Assembly (NCBI GenBank): GCA_015178975.1
Contig: WHVD01000001.1
Location: 1,426,001-1,490,000, forward strand
Origin: Hysterangium stoloniferum
Lineage: Eukaryota > Basidiomycota > Agaricomycetes > Hysterangiales > Hysterangiaceae
DNA: 64,000 bases
Direction: 5' to 3'
Below the pieces are notes generated by a model. It made no database searches. It worked only from the letters and a program-made list of their open reading frames with translations, and was not told the origin of the DNA. Of the stretch, positions 44,197 through 56,620 are shown in pieces. The first letter of the stretch is position 1, and every line of letters begins with the position of its first letter. A program made the position numbers and the translations under genes.

Positions 44197-47100
44197 ATGA
44201 CCACAGGCAAGAACCAAATGCCGAGATCTTCAATGACTCCGAGTAGTTCAAAACCTTGTCAAAGACCTGCAAGTCTGGAACCACCCTGTAACATCACCAT
44301 GAGGAAGTCTTCATTGACTTTTCAAGAACCAGTTCCTCCTGGAAGTTCCCCCGGAGCAGCAGCTGGACCGTCAATGGATGCTCCCCCAAGTCCACATGAA
44401 GAACGTCCATCAACTGAGCAGTCGAACATTCCTGGAGCTAATGTCAAGACTACCCGTGCTCCCGAACCCGTTCTCTCATTCCCGCCTAGGCAGGTCATCC
44501 TTAAGCAATTCTTTGGGGGTCATATGGTTTACGCTCAACCCATCGACTTACAATGGGAAGTGTACTATGCCGATCGAATCCCTGCAGATCAGGTTACTCC
44601 CTTTGTGGAGGAGTACAATACAGATTACCCTCTTCTACCGGCGACTGTAGCAGTCTGGGTAGGTCGTTATCAGGCCATTTTATTGGCGCAAGAGCTATTC
44701 ACGCGACCTGGAACCCTTGAGGATCTGACCCACTCAATTCCTGAATGGTCAAGTGAGGTTACTTCTGTTATGGAAGAAAGAAGGATGATTCTTAAGCAAG
44801 AAGTGTTCTCTTTATTTCTCGAAGCACTCCACACACACGATGACGCGTTGCAAATCCTTCACATCCTGCTCAGTGAGGATCACATTGTCCCCAAAGTTGA
44901 CTACCAGTATATATACATCCGGATGTTGGAGGAGTCTCTTAACGGGATCACTCGGAATTCTTTGTTTGCATATTTTACTTTAAGGGGTCGGTTAAGGCGA
45001 AATCAGAGGAGACTTGATAAGATGGTTTTGGAAGTGCTCTACCCTTATGGTGATTCCATCCAGGTACCCGATTCGCCCATCTCCACAACCAGTTCGTTTG
45101 TTCGTACCCTGAATGGGTCTCCCGACACTCGTTTCCTTCGTTCGCTCAATCGTCCCATTATTTTGCAAGACTTCCCGTCAGATATGAGGATGCAAGTTGC
45201 AGAACATCTTCAGGAAAAGGGAATGGAAATCTGCACTCCCCTCTATCAACCTCAGCCTCATCGACCTTTGAATACGGCTGAAATCGAGAGAGGAATCACA
45301 ACGGAACCTAGCCCTACCCCCCATCAGGGAATTCACCATTCTCACGTCGCGTTCGAATGAATTCCGAGTAATCCTAACGTCGGCGATCAACAAGCTGCGA
45401 CTAGGAATCGATCAGTCACCAACAGGGGTCGACCGTCTTTCTCTACTGCATTCACTGAGGGTATAGCTGGTCAAGTTGCTGGTCGAGGATTGCTGAATCC
45501 AGTTGATCCCCGCCATTCCCTGCCAATCTCCTCGAACCCCTTTCTGCCAGCAGGAGGACCCCCTAGTAATTCATCCGGGAGTTCTAGTGCCTCAAGCTAT
45601 GGAGGGAATTCAGGACGTGGGGGGCGTTACAGTAGAGTACCTAACTCTCCCTTTCAAACTCCGATGCAGCCTCGAGCCAGTGTGCCTATCGATGACTTAC
45701 CTAAGGACAAAAGGATCGCTCTTAACACCAACGACATCAAGATAAAATGGTCAGACCTTCCCGAATACGATGGAACTCAATCCAAGGCATTGGATTACAT
45801 CATAGATATTATGAGTCTCTCGGAGATCTCAGACTCCATGAGCACATTGTGGGGAGTCGCTCTGCCAAGACGACTTACCGGCAATGCCAAGATCTGGTGG
45901 AGCACCCTAGACCATGAACATCGCACTGAATTCAGTCGATCTCACGGATCGTTTCTTTGGGGTATCGTAGAAGGATTACTTGGAACTCGTTGGCGTGAAT
46001 CCTTAACTCTAGAATGGGAAGCCATGAAATTTTGACAAATCGGTCACAATCGTGAGACACCCGTTCATTACATTCAGCGGAGGGTCAAGCTCTATCGATT
46101 CTTGTATGGGTTCCACCAAAACTGGAAGGACGAAATGTGCAGACTCATCCTGACGCTGCCCACGGAATGGCTTTACCTTCTACAGGGACAACCTATCGAC
46201 GACATCATGAGTCTGCAGACTTATGTGAACAATTTACAAGAGGCTCTGATTAATGCTTGGGTTCAAACAAATTGAGAGCATTATCGGTTCCAAAAACCCA
46301 GAGTCATGATCGCCGAGCAAGATGAGTCGGATCCCTGGCATGAGGAAGAACACTCTGGAGGAATCGACCCCGCTAACCGAGGCCACATCCTCCTCAGTGA
46401 ACTTGAGGATAAAACTGTCCCTAGGAGATCGAACGCGAAGCAGGGTAAGAAACACGGCAAGTTCTTTTTCGAACGAAGTGACAAGAAAAGCGTCACCAAA
46501 CCCCCAAAGGAGTGTTGGATTTGTGGGAGTTTAGAGCATTTCAAGATCGACTGCCCCCACGCAGGCAGGATGTCGCACTATGTCTCTATTAACAAATGCT
46601 CTGTGCAGAACCCAATGGAGGAAGCGGAGGATCAAAGGGCTTATGAAACGGTTTATGGATTAAGCGTACAGGGACAAGTACATAATATTGATGAGGAATC
46701 GATTTTCATTTCTGTCTACCTTCCTCAGTCAGAGGACAACATCGTTTCAGATGTGAATGCATCTTCGAATGAGAACGAGACATCACAAGTTTATGTTTCT
46801 ATATCAGACTGTGATTTTCTCGAGAAAGGAGACTGGCTAGATGCTCATCGTCAGAACTGTGAAGGTCTGACTGAGATGAGAGTTTTATCGTGACCTGAAC
46901 CTCCCACCATTGAGGAAATCGTCGACGAGGAAGCTTTTGCGAACCAATCCAAGGAAATAAGTCAGACCTACATTATAGAAGACCCCTCTGAGTCAGAGGG
47001 ATCAGAGGAGGAGAGCTTCCCCTTCGACCCAGGGCAATTACCTGACTTAATTCCTTGTGAGGAGTCAGACTCTGAAGCGGACGACTCTATTTCGAAAGCT

Positions 47101-50100
47101 ACTCCCAAGGTACCTAACAGTAGACATATCAGGAGGAATGTCAAACTGGCTACAAGAAAAGAAAGCAAAAGACCTAGAGTTCAATACCCCCGATCCAGTC
47201 GACTTATGAAAGAGGATTCGACTATTATCTATCGCAGAAGGGACCCTCCGGGTGGATATTCCAGTATTGGGATTTCAGCATTACACATCTACGGATGCGT
47301 AGGGAATTCAGAAGCCTCAAATCCTATTAAAATCAGGCTGGACGCCGGAGCTGACCTCTCCTTAATCTCGGAGGATTTCTATAAGGAACTAGAGGACCGC
47401 CCTAAACTCAAGCAAGGACTCAAGCTGCGCCTCGTACAACTTACCAGTAATGCCAAAGTATTAGGATATGTCAACGTCCCCATTTATCTCGAGGATGACA
47501 CCGGTATACTCCTTAAATTTACCGCCGAAACATATGTTGTCCGAGGTATGACCGTCCCGATTCTTCTTGGAGAAGACTTCCACGTGAACTATGAGATTGG
47601 GACACTGCGAGACCAACCGCTGGGCTCTAGATTGATTTTGCCTGGGAGAGCAGGATCTATCCCAGCCAGTTCTTCCAAGGAGCCACAGCCTTTAGCCTTT
47701 TCGATTAGCAAGATCCCCCTTGAGGAGCTAGCCAATGACTCACCTGAATTGACTTCCAAACCAGACAAAGGGGTGTGTACTGAAAGAGTCGCACGGGCCC
47801 TACAGGATTGTACTATAGAACCGGAATCGGCTCGATTAGTACCAATCTTTGTAGGAGATCTTATTGGTGACCAATGGATAGTCGAGGGAGTTGTCTTGCA
47901 GAATGATGATGGGAGTATATTAGCTGCTCCCACCACCGCCATCTCTAGGGAACGTGCCATGAGACCTCTCGCTAATCCCTCTCTGACACCAAGAATCATC
48001 AAACGAGGGGAAACCGTTGGACTAATTAACAACGTGAGCAAATGGGCCCAGACCCCTAGATCTTCAACTGAGAAAGCATCGATGCAGTCAATGGCAACCA
48101 AGATCACCCATCTCGTCGAAAGTCTATCAATAATAGAAGAGGAGCGTGTCCTTAATCCTCAATCTTCCGGACTGCCCCCTGAATGGGAACTCGCAGACGA
48201 TTTCGACCCGGCAGGCCCTAAAACATCAGAGGTTGCCACCACAGAGACGTTTCATGCGGAAGATCTGCATAAGCTGGTTAACTTAGGACCTGACATCCCT
48301 ACTGATGTCTCCTCCCACTTGGAGTCGGTATTAACTAAGAACGTCCTAGCCTTCAGAGTAGACGGGCATTTGGGACAAGTAGATGTCAAGGTCAATGTCC
48401 CGTTGAAAGAGGGCACACAACCTATTTCAATGTCAATGTTTACAACCTCCCCAGCTAATAGGAAAGTCATCGATGGACAAATGGATACTTGGTCCAACAG
48501 GGGGTAATCGAACCATCCAAGAGTCCTTGGGGGGTGCCAGCCTTTGTCGTCTATCGCAATGGGAAACCATGAGGAGTGATCGACTATAGAAAGTTGAACA
48601 GCCTAACAGTTCCCGACGAATTTCCACTGCCATGCCAGTCGGAAATCATGCAAGCGCTCTCGGGATCCAACATCTTATCTTCCTTCGATGCACTAGCTGG
48701 TTTTACCCAACTTGAAATGTTAGAGGAAGACAAGCCGAAGACCACCTTCAGATCCCATCGAGGACTGTGGCAATTCAGGAGAATGCCCTTTGGACTTCGT
48801 AATGGACCTTCTATATTCCAAAGGGTTATGCAAACCGTACTTGCACCTTACTTATGGATATTCTGCCTAGTTTATATTGACGACATCGTGATCTTTTCTA
48901 AGACATGGGACGATCATCTAGAGCATTTAGACCAGGTTCTACAGGCCATAATTGCAGCGGGAATCACTCTCTCGCCAAAAAAGTGCTATGTGGGGTATAA
49001 TTCGATTCTACTACTAGGACATAAGGTGTCTAGACTCAGCTTTTCAACCCATCAAGAAAAGGTCGCCGCTATATTAGAATTAGCTACGCCTTCTAAGATA
49101 GCCGATCTCCAATGTTTTCTAGGGATGGTTTTGTACTTCTCTGCTTACATACCATTTTACTCCTGGATGGTTGCTCCACTTTTCAACCTCTTGAAGAAAG
49201 GAGTTCATTGGGATTGGGATTCTGAACACGCCCGAGCTTTTGAAGACATCAAGGTTGCGTTGAGCTCAGCCAGTACTTGGACACCCCGCGAGCGGTATGC
49301 CTTATCAGTTATACACAGATGCTTCGGACTTCGCGCTAGGATGTTGTCTCCAACAAATACAGAAAATGACACTTAAGGACCTAAAGGATATGAAAATTTA
49401 TGCCCAAGCAAGAGCAGCTTTCGATCAATCACGAGATGTGCCCATCTTTGTTACTCGTTATAAAACCAAGGAGCCGGAATTCACTTGGACGGATTCCTGG
49501 GCTGCAGATTTTGATGACACCAGTGTCACGGTTGAACACGTTATTGCCTATTGGAGCCGTACACTCAAGAAAGCAGAGTGTAACTATTCAGCCACAGAGC
49601 GAGAAGCGTTAGCCGCTAAAGAAGGATTAGTCCATTTCCAGCCCTTTATCAAAGGAGAACATATCCTTCTGATCACCGACCATGCGGTGTTACAATGGGC
49701 CAGATCTTACGAGAATACTAATCGTCGACTGGCCACATGGGGGGCAGTATACACTGCATACTCTGGTCTGGAAATCCTACATAGAGCGGGATGGATACAC
49801 AGCAATGTTGACCCACTGTCCAGACTTCCTCGAGTACCTGACTATGCTAGCCCCACGAGAGACGACCTCTTACTGATCGTAGCGGATTCTCACAACCGGA
49901 ATGATGACAAGACGTTATGGGAGAACAAACCAGTGGAAAAGACCGTCTTTCTCACTCATCACAAGTTAGTCGAACCAGTCGGAACCATGGAAGAGGTCCC
50001 CCAAACGAAATGGGACTTGCACAACCTCCCCAGGAATGATGAAACCGATGAAACGAACTTTACTCTCTCGAATCCACAATTGCTTATAGAGATCGACGAA

Positions 50101-51327
50101 AATTACGCTAAGGAACTTCATGATGGATACCAGAAGGATCCTGCCTTCAGAAATCATTACGCCACCGATCCCATTTCTCCAAACATGGTAACTACTCCTT
50201 CGCATTATTTCATCGGCAAGAATAAGCTATTGTTCTTTGGAGATTCGGACTGGAAAAGTTGAATCTGCATTCCTAGCAGCATGACGACAACCATACTCAA
50301 GCTGATACATGATAACCCCTTCGAAGGAGCTCATGCAGGTGGCCACAGACTCTTTGGGCTGATGAAAGACCATTTCTTCTGGCCGAGGATGTTGCATGAC
50401 TGCGTGGCATATGCTCGCAGCTGCGACATATGCCAGAAAACCAAGGTCGATCATTCCGCTCGACAAGGAGCTCTTCGACCCACAGATGTACCCCTAAGGC
50501 CGTTCGAGGTTGTCTCAATGGACCTGATTACTGGATTGCCTCCTTCTACAGAGAGTGCTTATTCAGCCATCTTCGTCGCCGTGGATAAACTCACGCATTT
50601 CTTAATTTGTGAACCCACCACTTCAGATCTATCCGCAGAAGGATTCGCGTGAATCTTCGTGAATAAAGTGGCCGCTCCTTTCGGCCTACCTTCAAGGATA
50701 ATCTGTGATCGAGACAAGAGGTGGACCTGTAGGTTCTGGAGAGAGGTCTGCAAGGTATACGGAAGTGCCCTTGCAGTATCCCCGTCCCACCATCCTCAGA
50801 CTGACGGTCAAACGGAGAATGCCAATGCTATCGTGGAGCAAATGCTCAGAGCGTACTGCACCTCTTGGAAGGAGGAATGGTCTAAATGGACTCAAGTAGT
50901 GGCTCATACCTACAATTCGACGGTTCAAAGCTCAACAAGCTATGCGCCGGCCTTTTTGCTGATGGGCTACTTACCAAGAGGAATGTCTCGCTGTCTAGGA
51001 GGGGATGACCCTGTGGTTCCCAGAGAATTATCGGATAGCCCCGTAGCCGACCAATGGATCTTAGAATTAGAAAACCATCAACAAGTGGCACGGGATTCGA
51101 TTGCGTGAGCACAAGAAACCCAAGCTCACAGCTACAACAAGAGACGGAGATTGGTGGAAGATATCTCAGAGGGAGATTATGTTCTGATTAATCCCCATTC
51201 TCTCAAGCTCGTCGAAGCCAAGGGACCCAGAAGGAAACTTATACAAAGACGGATAGGGCCGTTTGAAGTCTTGGAGAAGATCAATCCTCAAGTCTTCCGA
51301 CTCTGCATTCCCTCGGAATCCTTCTAA
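44197..51327 (+). pseudogene. Gypsy Gag-Pol, inactivated by stops and two frameshifts
   Basis: Gag from 44197 has a CCHC knuckle at about 46514 (CWICGSLEHFKIDC). Then come protease (IRLDAGADLSLIS, 47329; the usual DSG/DTG reads DAG), reverse transcriptase (VIDYRKLNSL, FGLRNGPSIFQRVM, VYIDDIVIFS at 48870), RNase H (YTDASDFALG, 49309), the integrase zinc finger (GHRLFGLMKDHFFWP..CDICQ) and the integrase core (VSMDLITGLPP, CDRDKRWTCRFW, SPSHHPQTDGQTENAN). Eight in-frame stops were found, all TGA: 45358, 46033, 46273, 46891, 48570, 50260, 50650 and 51106. The frame shifts at about 48490 and back at about 49270. No other frame breaks were noticed. Confidence 0.9.
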
Positions 51328-51344
51328 GCTTACTACTTATAATA

Positions 51345-52391
51345 AACAGTCAATTGTCCATTAAATTAGCTCTGGAAACCTTGACAAAGCTGTTCAAGCT
51401 ACCCAATTCATTAATTCTCTGATCCCCAACTCTGTCACTTCCCAAACTGTCAGGAATGTACTCAAGAAAAATGATCTTTACTCTGCAATAAAGAAGAAAG
51501 TATCCATGTTGAAGAAGACTCATCATCAGAAGTGACTTTAGGTTTCTCAGTACTATGAAAACTGGACTGTGGAGGACTTCAAAAAGGTGTTGTAGACAGA
51601 TGAGACTAAGATTAACTGAATTAGATCTAATGGAAAGGTGTATGTTTGGAAAGAATGGGGGGAACCAATATTCAACTGAACAACAACACCAACTGTCAAG
51701 TATGGAGGAAGAAATAATCTCATGGTATAGGGCTCTATGGGGTGGAATAGTGTGGGAAGGTTTGTGGAGGTTCAAGGAACAATGAATGCTGGTCAGTATG
51801 TGGAGATTTTGGAGGATAGAGTGATAGAAAGCTTTGGAGTGCTAGAAATGGATGGGGGCAAACATTACTTCAATAGGACAATGATCCAAAACATACATCT
51901 AGGAAGGCCAAACAGTAGTTTGAAGACAATGACATTCAAGTACTATCCTGGCCTGCCTAGTCCTCTGATCTAAATCCCATTGAACACCTTTCAGAATACC
52001 TCAAGCATCACCTGCAACAATATAGCTTTTATGGTGGTAGGAAAGGCTAAGGAGTGATTGAACCAACTGTCAACATGTCAAAAAGATGTAAACAAAGTCA
52101 CATGACATGTTTATTATTCTTACAAGTGGTTTAGATTTATATTTTTACTGAAATAGTAGCTTTTCTGTCAAAATAATAGAGGGTCAAAAAATCATTCCAA
52201 TGAGTGATTATTTTGTTTTATTTATTATTCCACCAATTTGGATTCAAATTACATAAGCCAAGTGTCAAGTTCAAGCTAAGATGCTATACTATATTGGGTA
52301 ATTTCTTGAGAATTGTCTGATCTCTGGTATTTGTGTTGTGAATCAATCTTTCCAAAACAACAAAAAATTGGAACAATTTTTTGTGCCACTG
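51345..52391 (+). pseudogene. Truncated Tc1-type transposon relic
   Basis: Transposase pieces in order: VTSQTVRNVLKKNDL, WTVEDFKKVL, TDETKIN, NGKVYVWKEWGEP, NAGQYVEILEDRV, then the remains of the catalytic QQDND block and of NPIEHL. Stops and frameshifts are frequent. The right end is sharp: CAATTTTTTGTGCCACTG, then TA at 52392-52393. The left inverted repeat and transposase start are missing where it abuts the truncated Gypsy. Confidence 0.8.
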
Positions 52392-52393
52392 TA

Positions 52394-52620
52394 ATTCATA
52401 CAGTTAAAATTGACCTCCTATTTTGTGGCTTTTGGCTGTATTGCTATTTCTATTCCCCCTGTGAGATACAAAACACTTCCAAGTTAGTATTGATACCTTC
52501 TGTGATACTGTTAAAAATTATTCATGATTTTACTTTTGCACTTTTGACCTATTTTAGTCTAATTCATTTTAACTCTCTCCTCCTCTCTTTTGCAGGGTTT
52601 CTGTCTCTGTTGCTGCTGCT
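52394..52620 (-). repeat. Inverted copy of the 43058-43290 repeat
   Basis: The reverse complement shares words such as ATAATTTTTAACAG, ACTAACTTGGA..T..TTGTATC and GTCAATTT.AACTGTATGAAT with 43058-43290. The Tc1 relic had inserted at a TA within this repeat. Confidence 0.65.
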
Positions 52621-52669
52621 TTCATCCCTTATTATCATGGATTGAACACCTGAGTGTGATTGGGAGGAG

Positions 52670-53149
52670 TGTCACGAACGTACAAGCTCAAATTCCAATA
52701 ATATTCAATTTAACTTTCTTTGACATTCCTTTGACATTCCGACTTAATTTCTGACTCAACTTCCAACTCAACTATTCTTCAACAATATCTTCGACAATCT
52801 TGAATATCTTCAACTTGTCTCAGTTTGATGACATTGATGATTTTACTTTGATATCATATTATCATCATAGGTAAATGATATATAGTATAAAAGGGCAATG
52901 ATAAGAACAAAGGAAGTCAGTCAAAAAACCTGTACAATAATTATATTATTAACTGTATTATATAATTGTCAAACTTTTCCAAGCCTTTATTCAACTTAAT
53001 TATTCATGAACCTCTGTGTCCTATATTTGCCTCACATTTTATCAACAGGATGAATTAATACTTCATCGAACAAGGCATTTGTATTCAATATTGTTGAATA
53101 TTCTTTGATTGTTTATTCAACTTTATTGAAGAATATTCAATTTGTGACA
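52670..53149 (+). repeat. 480-bp solo LTR
   Basis: Begins TGTCACGAAC and ends TTTGTGACA, with matching TGTCAC/GTGACA ends. A perfect 5-bp duplication AGGAG flanks it (52665-52669 and 53150-53154). A TATAGTATAAAAGGG box lies inside. It is AT-rich and non-coding. Confidence 0.9.
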
Positions 53150-53194
53150 AGGAGGAGGGAAGGCAGCACAGGGCACAACTGCAAATGATTAGCT

Positions 53195-54970
53195 GTGAAT
53201 TATGATATGCAACTCCCTGCTCCACCATTCCCACATTTCCCTGTTGGTACAGCTCAATCTAATGATCCATTTTTGGTTGCTCAGCAACCACCAGAATTGT
53301 CTCACCACAATGTAATTGCTGCAGGTGGTTCTGCTGCAGGTGGTTCTGCTGCAGGTGGTTCTGCTGCAGGTGGTTCTGCTGCAGGTGGTTCTGCTGCAGG
53401 TGGTTCTGCTGCAGGTGGTTCTGCTGCAGGTGGTTCTGCTGCAGGTGGTTCTGCTGCAGGTGTTTTGGTTCTGCTGCAGGTAGTTCTACTGCAGGTAGCT
53501 CTGCTCCAGTTGGCTCTACTGCAATGGATATTTTGCATGCTCAGTATGTAGCTTTGTGACCATTACATCCAATTTGGTGAGGTTGTAGACAATAAAATCC
53601 CCCTGCTCAACTGCAGCAACCAATGCAGTTAGCACCATATACATACAAGACATGGTTATTGACCAGAAAATGTAGCTGTTCAACCACAGGCATCAACTGC
53701 CCAATTAGCACCTGTAGATGAAGCTATCCAGCCTAACAGTTGGTTCTGCTGCAGTGGCTGCTCTATATGCTCAGTATACTGCTTTGCCACCATTATACCA
53801 ACCTGCTCAACTGCAGCCACCAAGTTTACAGTCAACACCACATCCCCAGCATGGTCATCAACCAGGAAATGTACCTGTACAACCACAGATATCAGTACAG
53901 CATGGACATCCACCCATTAATGCTCTTCCACAACTCCAGGCAGAGCTACCTATTTTTCACCACAGCATCTCCATCCAGCCATGCCTCCCCCTCCATCTCC
54001 TGTTGCACAATTACCCATTGGATGGCAACCAGTTGTGGTGGCCAGGTTTCCAAGACATGACTTGGGACATATAGACATACAGTGTCCAGACTGTGGAGCC
54101 TTTCATTGGATGGATGAGCTTCTGGCAAATAGTTCCAAGACACATCCAAAATTTGGCAAGTGTTGCAAGCAAGGAAAGGTGGCCATCCCAATATTGAACT
54201 AGTCTCTCAGACTTTAAGGTCCCCCCTTGAGGATAATAGAGCCAATGGCAAGGAATTTTGCAAAGGTATTTAGGCATATAATAATGCATTTACATTTACA
54301 TCACTGGGTGTCAATTTGGATGAGTCTGTCTTGCAAGGTGGTGGTGGATTGTACATCTTCAAAATCCTTTGGTGAGTTGTATCACCAGCATGGTGCCTTG
54401 ATTCCTTACAGAGATGGTATATCATGTAGTTATGCTCAGCTTTACATCCATGATCCTGCATTCACACAGGAGGATGGACTGAGGCAGGCATTGCAGCAAA
54501 GGCAGGATCACAGGGTAAAGCAAAGCCTAAACAACCAAACCTTTTCTGACCTGCAGGATATGATGGAGCAATATACTCCCTTTATGAAACTCTATTACCA
54601 GGCACATGAGTGATTGAGGACATAGGCAGAGACTCCAAGGTACATCTCAGACTGAGCTACAAAGCCTTTAATGATCTAAGACAGTACAACATTCCAACCA
54701 GTGATGGACTTGCAGTCATTCTGCCTGGAGAGGGTGATACAGGTCATGGTGACCCAAGGGATATATATTATTGTTCAGAGAAGAGGGCCAGTTCCATGAT
54801 ATGCATGATGCACAAGCCATTTATACACCCCTTCATGGTGTCATGCTCTTCCCCAGAGTAAGTGTGGTTGGTCATGGGACATTCCCTATGCAAATCAAAA
54901 TTGGCTGCCCCAGCCTGGACAGCAAGGTAATAAACAGGATGAAGATGAAGAAGGTGGAAGTCATAAAGTG
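53195..54970 (+). pseudogene. Decayed Helitron Rep (N-terminal region)
   Basis: The clearest block is 54050-54200: RHDLGHIDIQCPDCGAFHWM followed by SKTHPKFGKCCKQGKVAIP, the zinc-binding start of Helitron_like_N. It continues in other frames with FTSLGVNLDESVLQGGGG (about 54293-54345), GELYHQHGALIP and YAQLYIHDPAFTQEDGLRQA (54370-54490), and TFSDLQDMMEQY (about 54541). The upstream part (53195-54040) is a Gln/Pro-rich low-complexity leader with a tandem repeat. Frame changes and stops show that it is dead. The rolling-circle HUH motif and the helicase were not found. Confidence 0.8.
53324..53458 (+). repeat. Tandem repeat, 15-bp unit GGTGGTTCTGCTGCA, 9 copies
   Basis: Nine near-perfect units encode GGSAA. 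Degenerate units continue to about 53525. It lies in the leader of the Helitron Rep reading frame. Confidence 0.95.
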
Positions 54971-55064
54971 ACCCAATGTGAATATTATGCCTGTGATCTA
55001 TATCCTAGAGCAAATGAAGCCAGAACCATTTTTTATGTACAAAAGCTATTCCAGCAGTATATTG

Positions 55065-55108
55065 TGTTGGAAACCACTAAGCCAACATTGGCTTAGTGGT
55101 TTCCAACA
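55065..55108. repeat. Perfect 44-bp palindrome (21-bp arms)
   Basis: Each arm contains GGAAACCACTAAGCCAA or its reverse complement, with a CA spacer. The sequence TTGGCTTAGTGGTTTCC resembles a tRNA A box. A related single arm recurs at about 55567-55586. Confidence 0.9.
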
Positions 55109-55800
55109 TAAAGTAAAATTTGACCTAAAGGTCAGTAGTAACTCCCCTGTGACCTGTTTTAAGGCCAGTAGCCAACATTGTGTGTGGGCCAACTAGATAT
55201 TAAGTAATGCTTATCCCTCTTAATGCCAAATATAGGTTATTTTTGACACTTATTTTGGGCTTCAAACTATTGGTATTGTTAGGACAACACTAACAAGGCT
55301 ACCAAAACACAAAGAAGGAAAGACAAGGATAAGGAATAAAGGAATAGAAGTTCTAATGACTTACATAAGAATATCACACTTGTATTTAGTGGAAATTCTA
55401 AGAGATTAAAACTGGGGTCTAACTATGTACATCCTAGGGTATAAAAAATAAAGTATTAATTTTTAAATAGTCCCCTGACAGATATGGATGGGGATTGAAC
55501 TCATGACCGAGTGGGGTCTTCAGAGTATCAGAGTTTACTTTATGTTGTAAACCATTCAGCCAATGTTGGCTTAGTGGTTTCCAACATAAAGTAAACTCCA
55601 ACAAGAAGGTCAGTAGTACTCCCCAATGACCTGTTTAAGGCCAGTAGCCAATATTGTGTGTGGCCCAACTAGATATTAGGTAATTCTTATCCCTCTTAAT
55701 GCTAAATACAAGGTACATATTTTGCCAGTTATTTTTGGGCTTCAAACTATTGGTATGGGTGGGGATTGAACTCACAACCAAGTGGGGTCTTTGGAAAATC
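55109..55800. repeat. tRNA-like SINE-type repeats, two diverged copies
   Basis: Words such as AAGGCCAGTAGCCAA.ATTGTG, AACTAGATATTA.GTAAT and TTTTGGGCTTCAAACTATTG occur twice (about 55113-55275 and 55590-55755). On the minus strand, TTGGCTGAATGGTT (about 55575) and GAGTTCAATCCCC (about 55492) sit 70-80 bp apart, like the A and B boxes of a tRNA-derived SINE. A second B-box-like word is at about 55755-55775. Confidence 0.5.
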
Positions 55801-56620
55801 CAACCCCAATATCATTAAATAATTCTTTAAGTGCACCGTGGAACAGGGTAAACGAGTTTCGTAGGAAGCATATGACCCCTGTGGGTAATACATTGGGATC
55901 GCTCGTTCGGGTGGCAGGCAAAATTCCCACTCGCTCCTTGAGACGTGGCGGTTTGAGCCACCCATCCCTCAGCTTTCTATAAGTGCATGAGAGTCAATAA
56001 TGCCGATCTGTGGCTACGTAGTGCCAGCTCAATGCCGGGAGACAAGTCTGGCTGCATAGCTCGAGAGTCTGTACCACTGATGAGTTCTATGGGTGTCATA
56101 CTATTCTGGGTAGAAATTATGTTTGTTCGTTCGACTAGCTGGTTGAGATATCTTCATTTGAGGCCTGCTACGGTGGGTGGGCTTGTCTACGAACTTGTGG
56201 GGTTATTTCGTGCCGAACATGGCCCATAAAAGAGCCTTCGACCTCGACTACAGAGATCGCCCCTGAGAGAGTGCGGCGGGTAGTATATACCTACAAGACA
56301 ATGCCATTATTCAGTGAAAACGAGTCCTCTGTGTCAGTAATGTACAATGACTTCACCTGCACGAATCACTTCCGAATTGCGTGGGCTTATCTTTGGATAT
56401 ACAGTGGTGATTTACCCCAACAATCCAATTCAATCAAGAGAAAATGTTGGTGTTGTTGAAAATGTATGGCAGGTTTTCATGTGGGTGAAGGGGGTGACAA
56501 AGACCCTTTAAATACAACTAATTCCTAACCTACTGTGAAGTACTACCTAGCCGATTGTCCATCAAATAAAATCGAATATCCACCTGATGATATAGTATAA
56601 TGCAAAAAAGAGCACAACAA
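55800..56620. other. Stretch with no supported gene
   Basis: Short frames only (up to 80 codons), no domain and no exon chain. Composition returns to CpG-containing sequence, unlike the preceding transposon block. Confidence 0.4.

Larger units (their letters stand above)
43488..51330 (+). mobile_element. Ty3/Gypsy retrotransposon, 3'-truncated and degenerate
   Basis: A 5' LTR (43488-44118) is followed by one long Gag-Pol frame to about 51327. The 3' end is cut off there and joined to a truncated Tc1 relic, so the 3' LTR is missing. The domain order (protease, reverse transcriptase, RNase H, integrase) is that of Gypsy. Confidence 0.9.

Noticed and set aside
53302..53538. Minus-strand frame rich in AAEPP repeats
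   Set aside because: It is the reverse reading of the GGSAA tandem repeat, without domain support.
55485..55580. Functional tRNA gene
   Set aside because: A and B box-like words are present, but no cloverleaf with acceptor stem could be drawn and the sequence is repeated. A SINE-like origin fits better.
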